DNA from: CAAGNP01 sp045603545
GTDB lineage: Bacteria; Bacteroidota; Bacteroidia; Bacteroidales; UBA932
Assembly (NCBI GenBank): GCA_045603545.1
Contig: JAZUMG010000014.1
Coordinates: 1-61,940, forward strand
Direction: 5' to 3'
DNA length: 61,940 nucleotides
The notes beneath the pieces were generated by a model that saw only the letters and a program-made list of their open reading frames with translations, did no database searches and had not been told where the DNA came from. This document shows, one piece after another, positions 55,575 through 61,940 of the stretch (position 1 is its first letter; the number at the start of each line of letters is the position of its first letter). The position numbers were made by a program, and so were the translations under genes.

Positions 55575-58010
55575 TTATTTCTTCTTGGTGATCTTATATC
55601 CCAACTTCATTATCAGTTTCAAAGTTCCGATGGCGGTATTTCTGTCGTATTCCTTTTCTGTTTCTGGCAATTTATTGTAAGGAACCAGGCAAGGGTGCTC
55701 TTTTTTCTCATCATTACGTTCCGGACCATATTTCCAACCTTCATCTATCCTGCCTTGTGCCCATACTTCATGGACATTTTCAGCTATTTCTTCAGTCAAT
55801 TGCTTAAGACTTCTTGGCAGTTCTATTTCCGAACAGTCAAGAGGCTTTGGAACATATTCATTTTTATTATTTGTATCGGTCTCAGATATATATATACGTA
55901 TACTTGTGTCTGTGACATTACAGTCATATGACTTGTAATCATACGGTACTATCGGTATCTCCTCAAATGGTATTAATAGATTATTGTGTTTTTTGACAAC
56001 GGATTTAACAGGATTATAAACGTATCCTTCAAGTTTTGTATGGGATTCCCATCTGATATGTTCACAAATTGCAAGATTGATAAGTTTCTTTTGTAGCACC
56101 TCATCTGTTTTGTAATCAGTGCTCTCACGATTGTCTATGATAACCTTTAATGCTGTGAGATCTAACTTGTCAATATCCAATAATTTGTATTTTGTATGTC
56201 TATGAAGATAATTTGAGATATTCTGGTTCTTTTTCATATTAATTTCTTCAATGACATTATACCTTGTGCATAAGGGGTCTTCTTTTTTATAATCTTTCAG
56301 CGTTTCATCGATTTTGTTATTGCCAAAACTATTTTCCCATATAGTTTTAGGTGATATTTCTGTTTTCTTATTTTCCTCCTTATAAATTTTATGGAATATC
56401 TGGGCATTCCTGAGAATATCATCCTGAATTATTTCATCATAGGTGTATACATCCTTGATATTTCCAAAAAGATACAACTTGCCAGATGAATTTTCATTTG
56501 ATGTATTGAGCTTATTGACAATATCCTCCATCCTGGCATAATTCGAAGGATTATGGCATCTGATAAATATGCCCAGCTTCTGTTTATTGTCTTTTCTGCT
56601 CTTTATAAACAATTTATAAATATCAATGGCAGTTTGGAGATTTATATCGTCATTATGGAGTGTGACAACAACATAATTCAGTTTTGTTATGATGGATTGG
56701 ATTACTTCCCAATACTCTTTTGAATCAATTTCAGCCTGTATGAATTCCAATTCACTTTCATCTATTCCTGGCATTGAATAATTGACAACGCTTTTTTTGT
56801 CAATGATGGTTGCTTTAAAAGGTGACTTTCTTCCATCCTTATTGGGAAATGAGCCAAATTCGTACAAATACCTGAATGCCTCCTGACCAGTCTCTCCATA
56901 TCCTATCACTAAAGAATTAAATGGAGAAGAAACTGTACAGTCTGTGGTGTCAATATCTACAAAATTTACAGGATGGTAATCTGGATGCAATTTCAACTGC
57001 AATACTGACATCAATGATGAGTCCATTATTTTAATCTTCATCAATGAATCTTCGGTGACATATTGGGAGTAATGATTATATATATCAGTGCAATTATTTG
57101 ATTGGATGTTTACATATACTGTAGTCTTAACATGGAAATCTGCTTTGTGGGCAAAAACATTTCTGGCAGAATTAATATTTTTAGCATCATCCTCAGATGT
57201 GAAGAATATCCTGATTTCCTTGGATGAGCTTACTATTTTATCCACATTGTTTTGTCCCAGTTGCTCAAATAACCTTTTGTCTGAAATATCAATATCGGTA
57301 ATATCTCTTTGACAATGAGATACTTCTGCTCCTAATTCCTGCAGTTGGTAAATATCGCTGTCACTTAACTGTACAGCACCAAAAGCATTTACCAGTGTCA
57401 GCTGGGAATCGCCCTTATCCTTTGAGTCTTCTGTATTAATGAAAATGAAAAGTTCTTTTGCTTTGTTTCTATTCTTTATGCTTTCCGCAATGGTAAAAGA
57501 TATCTCATTAATGTTCCAGAATATATTTACTACATCATATTTTTTTCTGAACCATCTGGTGGCATATAAACTGATGGCTGATTTTATTCTGAATCCCAAT
57601 AGGTTAATAATGAAAATTACACTTATTATTGCAGCTGCGAAGTGAATGATTGAGAAAAACAGCAAGTATACAGAATCTTCCTTCAAAGGGTCCAGTACTT
57701 CTCCTAACTCGTCGCTGGCAACAAACATTTTGAAAGCTGCAGTAACAGCTCTTGGCATAACAGCAAATACACTATGCCCCTCTTTATAAAATCCTAAAGT
57801 GTAAATAACTAACCCTAGAATCCATACTATAAATGAAGAGACAAGTAATGACTTGTTAGTCGCCATCATCTTGTTCCTATTGGATTTTAGCAAGGATTTT
57901 GCGACAAAAAAAGCAACACAAATCAACAATGAAGCAACCACCCACGTAGAAGCTTCCCCAATATAGAAAGTTACCGACTTATAGAAGTCCGAAGAGAAAT
58001 AGCCCGACAT
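55575..58010 (-). CDS. membrane protein with Rossmann (RCK-like) and RyR domains
   Basis: 811 residues. Three N-terminal helices (about 22-41, 54-74, 115-139) with a loop SVFAVMPRAVTAAFKMFVAS before the third. Then two Rossmann-like units: one starting DVVNIFWNINEISFTIAESI, the other with the nucleotide motif NSLVIGYGETGQEAFRYL (about residue 365-385). Near 650-700 LAICEHIRWESHTKLEGY is a divergent RyR unit, and near 735-805 HEVWAQGRIDEGWKYG, HPCLVPYNKLPETEKEYDRN is a canonical RyR domain. The layout recalls ligand-gated channel proteins with RCK (TrkA-N) sensors, but no K+ filter (TVGYG) is seen. Central member of the island operon. Confidence 0.82.
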   Translation of the reverse strand: MSGYFSSDFYKSVTFYIGEASTWVVASLLICVAFFVAKSLLKSNRNKMMATNKSLLVSSFIVWILGLVIYTLGFYKEGHSVFAVMPRAVTAAFKMFVASDELGEVLDPLKEDSVYLLFFSIIHFAAAIISVIFIINLLGFRIKSAISLYATRWFRKKYDVVNIFWNINEISFTIAESIKNRNKAKELFIFINTEDSKDKGDSQLTLVNAFGAVQLSDSDIYQLQELGAEVSHCQRDITDIDISDKRLFEQLGQNNVDKIVSSSKEIRIFFTSEDDAKNINSARNVFAHKADFHVKTTVYVNIQSNNCTDIYNHYSQYVTEDSLMKIKIMDSSLMSVLQLKLHPDYHPVNFVDIDTTDCTVSSPFNSLVIGYGETGQEAFRYLYEFGSFPNKDGRKSPFKATIIDKKSVVNYSMPGIDESELEFIQAEIDSKEYWEVIQSIITKLNYVVVTLHNDDINLQTAIDIYKLFIKSRKDNKQKLGIFIRCHNPSNYARMEDIVNKLNTSNENSSGKLYLFGNIKDVYTYDEIIQDDILRNAQIFHKIYKEENKKTEISPKTIWENSFGNNKIDETLKDYKKEDPLCTRYNVIEEINMKKNQNISNYLHRHTKYKLLDIDKLDLTALKVIIDNRESTDYKTDEVLQKKLINLAICEHIRWESHTKLEGYVYNPVKSVVKKHNNLLIPFEEIPIVPYDYKSYDCNVTDTSIRIYISETDTNNKNEYVPKPLDCSEIELPRSLKQLTEEIAENVHEVWAQGRIDEGWKYGPERNDEKKEHPCLVPYNKLPETEKEYDRNTAIGTLKLIMKLGYKITKKK

Positions 58011-58030
58011 ATTTAATTATTTATTTCCTA

Positions 58031-58038
58031 CAAAATTA
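58031..58038 (-). promoter_or_regulatory. -7 box inside the island operon
   Basis: TAATTTTG on the minus strand, 20 bases ahead of the RyR gene start, in the 57-base gap after the large helical gene. It may let the last four genes be expressed separately. Confidence 0.45.
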
Positions 58039-58067
58039 AAACATTAATTTATTTATCCCTATAGTCT

Positions 58068-61000
58068 TCATTTACTATTGATACATGCCTCTATCTCCTG
58101 AATCCTGTTTTGACGAAAATTTTCTATCCCTTGACAATTAGAGTATAATTCTGATAATTCCTCTCTCATAAGACGACTCTTTTTTATCATATTAAACCAA
58201 AACATATCAATTTTTTTATGGTTCTTCAGTATATATTCATTGTAGATTTTTTGTCTGATATTTTGATGCTCATCTCGTTCCAGAATCTTGACTATCTTTT
58301 CGAAATAATCTGAATCTATATCTTCCCCTGATATTTCAAGATATCCTTTATAGTTGTTTATTGCATCATATAGACAACTTTTTTTCTCTTCATAATTAAA
58401 TTTCCCTTTAAAAATTTCATCTATTTCCACAATCGATAATCTATCTGGGAAATAGATATATGTCTGGCAATTTGCATGGAAACTCTTTTCTGGTATACCT
58501 TCAATTATCTCATTATTAATTATGATGGTATTAGTCGTTTGTAAATTGTTCCATATCAAATCAAGTGTACTGCTTTCATTTGCGACAAATAATGCACATA
58601 TATATGTGTTTATAATCGTAGTATTAACGTGATCCAAATTTCTCTTGATAATTTCTTGCAATGGATTTAAAAGTATGTCAATATGGTCCTTTGTATTTTT
58701 TACTTTTTGTGACTTTTTATATAGTCGTATATGCTTACGCATAATGGCATCTAATGCATGATAATCATTAAAATAACTTTTTGGTATAATATCTCTAATT
58801 GCATTTATCTCTTTGAGATTGAATACTCTAAGAGTAGCTAAAAACATCTCCATACTAAAATATAGATAGTTGTTATCTTTAAGTTTTTCTAATAGATTAT
58901 TAATCTCCTCTTTCTTCTCATTATCAGTTAAATGTTTGTCATTAGAAATAGCTTTAAACGCAATATTCATGAATGTCTGAGTTTCTTGAATATTAGGATT
59001 ATCTTCTAGAAACTTTTTTGCATGTTTATATCTTATTTTATTGTTGTTAAGTAACCACCAAAGCAGTTTTATGGGCGAATAATGTAGAATAAGGTCTTTG
59101 TCTATCCTCTCAATGGCATTCTCGTTAATCTTGATGAGCTCGTTCTGTATGTGATTGGCCATTTCTTTACTATAGATACTATCTATGACAATCCCGACAT
59201 TATTTTTCTTTGCTATTTGTTTAATCTTATCATATACTTTCTCATCTAGGGATGTATTCATTCCTTTTAGTACCTCGTTGATAAAAACATTGTCAACGAT
59301 AATATTATTTTCTATTACTTTGTCTAAATAGGTGTAAAAGTCACATTCTATCAATCTATTTGAACAAAAGTATTTTTGCGTTTTTGAGTAATCTTTTTGC
59401 TTAACCATCATTATTCTATAAGCATAGAGAAAAGACATTTTGTTTAAAACATCATTTCTGGAATAATGCTTGGAAAAGGTTTCAAATGCTTTACTGTGTA
59501 CATCATTAATCATGTCGATTAATGTGGATTTATCCTTTGTCCTGTCGCGTACTATTCGCTGAAGTAATGCTCTATAAATATATTGAGATGGCCTATATAA
59601 TGTATTGCTATCAATAGTCTTATAAACAAAACTTACTAATTCATCTATATTATCATGAATGTAGGAATTTTGTATAAAGGGGGATATAATTGAGTCATTG
59701 GCATTTTGATCAGTATTGAACAAAATTTCAGAATTATTCCTACTCAATTCCTCATATTTTTCACGTAAATATTCACTTTCATTCTGTTTGTTTCTCCCTT
59801 TAGTAAACAGGTGGTTGATACAGATAGGATTATTCCGTATGATATTCTTTTCGTTATCGGTTAACCAATCCACATTTTCATTGTCAAAAATGCTTTTCAA
59901 TGTTTCATATGGCATTTTTGATGTTATTTGACCAAGTGTTACTGCATTAAGTGTTTTACCATTATTGATTTCCCTCCAGCGAATTATTACATCTTCACAT
60001 TCTTCTTTGTAACTAATATCCTTTTTCTTTATGTATGATCCTAGTGCTTCCTCGCTCTTGAGAGATGCTGGGTCATGATCTGGAATTTGCATCTTTTCCA
60101 TACAAATTCTCATCTCTGTTTTATTTGGAGCCTTATCAAGTAGTTGGTTTCCAATTAAGACTGATTGTTCCTCTTTATCATATAAATGAATGAGATGTTC
60201 AAAACCCAATGTCTGGTTTGTAATAAGCATAGAGAATGTATAGGCATCTTTAAGACCATTATCCTTCATTTTTTTATATAGTTCTAATGAGTCATTTTCA
60301 TCTAAGTCTTTTAATAGCCTATTCAATGCCTTTATGCGCCATATGCGGTGTTCCTGTATTATATTTTCATCTTCTATCTCCAAATTATTTAATACACCCT
60401 TTCTGTCATCAATATTTATTAAAAAATCACCATAGCTTTTCTTGTCATGGTAATCAAAGAATTTTATTACTGATTGCGTCCTTTTGTAAAGAATGATGGA
60501 GAAATATTCACTGATAGCATTCTTAAGGTTGTTGCTTTTTTTACATTTTTCCTCTATTTTATTTAGTATCTCTTTAAATTCTTCGAAACTGGATTTACTC
60601 TCTAGTATACAACAGCACAACTTCCTTATTTGAGAAAATAATATGATTTGGTTATCTGCACTTCCATCTTCAATTTCATCGTCATCAATTAAAATAATAT
60701 CATCAGAAGAGCTATTCTCGTGCTGGTTTCCGGATATTGATTGAGCAGTAGATGCTATCTCTAGAATTTCATCTGTACTCAAATCAATATGAGGAATCAA
60801 TCTCCGTAATGTAATTATTTCATTAAGGTCTTCTTTACCGAAAGGACTCTTAAATTCACCTTTGTCATTAAAAATTATGTTAAGAACTTTTAGCTCCTGA
60901 TCGTATGGTAGATTCTTTTGAGATGATAAAAGGTTGTATATAATGTTTTTGTATAGTTTGAGACAAATTAATCCTTTTGTTTTGTTGCAAAAATTCTTTT

Positions 61001-61940
61001 CTAATGCATTGGCGTACTCTATTATTTTATCAAAATTTGATAATCTGGATATGGCAGTAGCACAAAAATTATATGTATATACATTATCATTTTCCTTATT
61101 ACATATTTTTATGCATTTTTTTAAAATAGATATATCTCTTTGCCCATTTGGGTACAACATCTGATATATGCACCCAATAATGAATTTAATTTGGTCATCA
61201 GACAGATTATTTCTATCACACAACAGATATCCTATTCTTTCGCGAGTGACAATACCCTGAATATTGTTGTTGGTAACACAATTTATTAATTTCTCAATAT
61301 CGGCATTTGGGATATTGTTTGTTTTTGATATAGAGTCAAGTATAAAAGGGTCAATAATGATTCTTTCCCTGTTAGCCACAATAAGAGCATGTTTACGAAG
61401 AGATTCTACCCTTTCATCAAATTCAACTGAAGAGCGATTGTATATTCCACAAAACACAGATAATATATCTTCTCTTGACTCTCTGTCAGCCACCCTTGAG
61501 AACATCTGATATAGAATTAAGGATTTAAAAAAATCTATGGCAGCTGGATTTTCAGCACACTCTCCTTGAATTCTGTTTAATATTTCTGTTTCATCAATAA
61601 ATAGTGACCCTATCGTATAATTTCCTGGCCGAATTTGATTTCTGGAGATTTTTCCACTTCTGACCATTTCTGAAACCATCAATCTAAAATCTTCTTTACT
61701 GAAGAGATCATCAAAATTGACAGTAACATTTTTAAGTGTATTGACTAAACTATAATATGATTCACCAAATATTTTTCTGTAGAGATTTATTTTTCCAGCC
61801 TGAGAAAGAGAACCAGAAATAGTTATAATTATTGTAGTATGTTCCCATCTAGGAGTTTGATTTGGCTTGATTTCTCGCAACAAATTCCAAATACCACTAT
61901 CTCTAATATTAGCATCTCCATCCTCTATAATGGAATTTAT
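58068..61940 (-). CDS. very large helical-repeat protein, N-terminus outside the window
   Basis: At least 1290 residues; the frame is open to the right edge, so the start and any N-terminal catalytic domain are missing. The visible N-terminal part has TTIIITISGSLSQAGKINLY, then a winged-helix-like stretch (SREDILSVFCGIYNRSSVEF, VESLRKHALIVANRERIIID), the arrangement seen just after the ATPase core in STAND-type NTPases. The remaining 1000 residues are A+T-rich-coded helical pairs without a crisp TPR or HEAT consensus, plus an acidic linker DDIILIDDDEIEDGS. A sensor/scaffold NTPase is a reasonable inference, but no Walker motifs are visible here. Confidence 0.55.
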   Translation of the reverse strand: MNSIIEDGDANIRDSGIWNLLREIKPNQTPRWEHTTIIITISGSLSQAGKINLYRKIFGESYYSLVNTLKNVTVNFDDLFSKEDFRLMVSEMVRSGKISRNQIRPGNYTIGSLFIDETEILNRIQGECAENPAAIDFFKSLILYQMFSRVADRESREDILSVFCGIYNRSSVEFDERVESLRKHALIVANRERIIIDPFILDSISKTNNIPNADIEKLINCVTNNNIQGIVTRERIGYLLCDRNNLSDDQIKFIIGCIYQMLYPNGQRDISILKKCIKICNKENDNVYTYNFCATAISRLSNFDKIIEYANALEKNFCNKTKGLICLKLYKNIIYNLLSSQKNLPYDQELKVLNIIFNDKGEFKSPFGKEDLNEIITLRRLIPHIDLSTDEILEIASTAQSISGNQHENSSSDDIILIDDDEIEDGSADNQIILFSQIRKLCCCILESKSSFEEFKEILNKIEEKCKKSNNLKNAISEYFSIILYKRTQSVIKFFDYHDKKSYGDFLINIDDRKGVLNNLEIEDENIIQEHRIWRIKALNRLLKDLDENDSLELYKKMKDNGLKDAYTFSMLITNQTLGFEHLIHLYDKEEQSVLIGNQLLDKAPNKTEMRICMEKMQIPDHDPASLKSEEALGSYIKKKDISYKEECEDVIIRWREINNGKTLNAVTLGQITSKMPYETLKSIFDNENVDWLTDNEKNIIRNNPICINHLFTKGRNKQNESEYLREKYEELSRNNSEILFNTDQNANDSIISPFIQNSYIHDNIDELVSFVYKTIDSNTLYRPSQYIYRALLQRIVRDRTKDKSTLIDMINDVHSKAFETFSKHYSRNDVLNKMSFLYAYRIMMVKQKDYSKTQKYFCSNRLIECDFYTYLDKVIENNIIVDNVFINEVLKGMNTSLDEKVYDKIKQIAKKNNVGIVIDSIYSKEMANHIQNELIKINENAIERIDKDLILHYSPIKLLWWLLNNNKIRYKHAKKFLEDNPNIQETQTFMNIAFKAISNDKHLTDNEKKEEINNLLEKLKDNNYLYFSMEMFLATLRVFNLKEINAIRDIIPKSYFNDYHALDAIMRKHIRLYKKSQKVKNTKDHIDILLNPLQEIIKRNLDHVNTTIINTYICALFVANESSTLDLIWNNLQTTNTIIINNEIIEGIPEKSFHANCQTYIYFPDRLSIVEIDEIFKGKFNYEEKKSCLYDAINNYKGYLEISGEDIDSDYFEKIVKILERDEHQNIRQKIYNEYILKNHKKIDMFWFNMIKKSRLMREELSELYSNCQGIENFRQNRIQEIEACINSK

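Noticed and set aside
55575..58010. Potassium channel call for the RyR protein.
   Set aside because: No TVGYG-type selectivity filter was found; only the fold pattern and nucleotide motif support channel-like ancestry.

Overview
The window reads as chromosomal DNA of a strictly or mostly anaerobic gut-type Bacteroidales (phylum Bacteroidota). Signs are Bacteroidota-style promoters (TAnnTTTG -7 boxes, often 4 to 8 nt before the ATG), SPII/OM-type exports, a DUF4492-cydA-cydB cytochrome bd operon, a GH84 O-GlcNAcase, an archaeal-type Thi4 and M28/S9 exopeptidases. No rRNA, tRNA or CRISPR array was recognised. The first and last genes run off the window edges.

Layout. 1-9000: end of an ABC permease, an OM barrel, YdeI-like and DUF2007 genes, an ECF sigma factor with a membrane partner, a hydrolase/ICMT-like pair, an internally deleted alcohol dehydrogenase next to an AraC regulator, and a repeat-rich noncoding stretch. 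9011-15527: a HAD phosphatase converging on a seven-gene thiamine operon under a TPP riboswitch plus terminator (methyltransferase, thiM, thiE-tenA fusion, thiD, thiE, thi4, second thiE-like gene). 15584-19442: GH84, Nudix, CDF transporter, GNAT. 19461-26373: a five-gene minus-strand operon for exported enzymes (esterase, Fe-S aldo/keto reductase, beta-helix protein and its paralogue, S9 peptidase). 26424-28505: DUF454 protein, WYL regulator with a palindromic operator, small membrane peptides. 28945-43464: general metabolism (two SDRs, phosphoesterase, M28 peptidase, DUF45 protease, MFS, ALDH, LysE, pyrophosphatase, MsrA, aminotransferase). 43535-50850: cytochrome bd, MATE pump, SDR and two DMT transporters. 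51385-61940: a conspicuously A+T-rich minus-strand island of five genes.

Two things stand out. First, the intergenic spaces carry many paired palindromes sharing GGCCAGGT: type B (GGGCCAGGTGGA) five pairs, and type A (CGGCCAGGTCT) four pairs plus a single copy. A REP-associated tyrosine transposase (RAYT) gene at 35005-35937 has type B pairs on both sides, so this looks like a Bacteroidota REP/RAYT system that has reshaped neighbouring genes, including the truncation of a DUF2007 paralogue at 28692. A third, larger palindromic element (arms with GGTTCTTCAGGC, nested hairpins) occurs complete twice and as a half copy once, two of these next to a shared tandem-unit block.

Second, the right-hand island combines a large helical-repeat protein (N-terminus outside the window), a three-TM Rossmann protein with two RyR-type domains, a TIR-TM-FGE-sulfatase protein, a small exported protein and an exported caspase with Sel1 repeats. 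The domain mix resembles predicted prokaryotic conflict or programmed-cell-death systems, and it is the best candidate for an undescribed system here.
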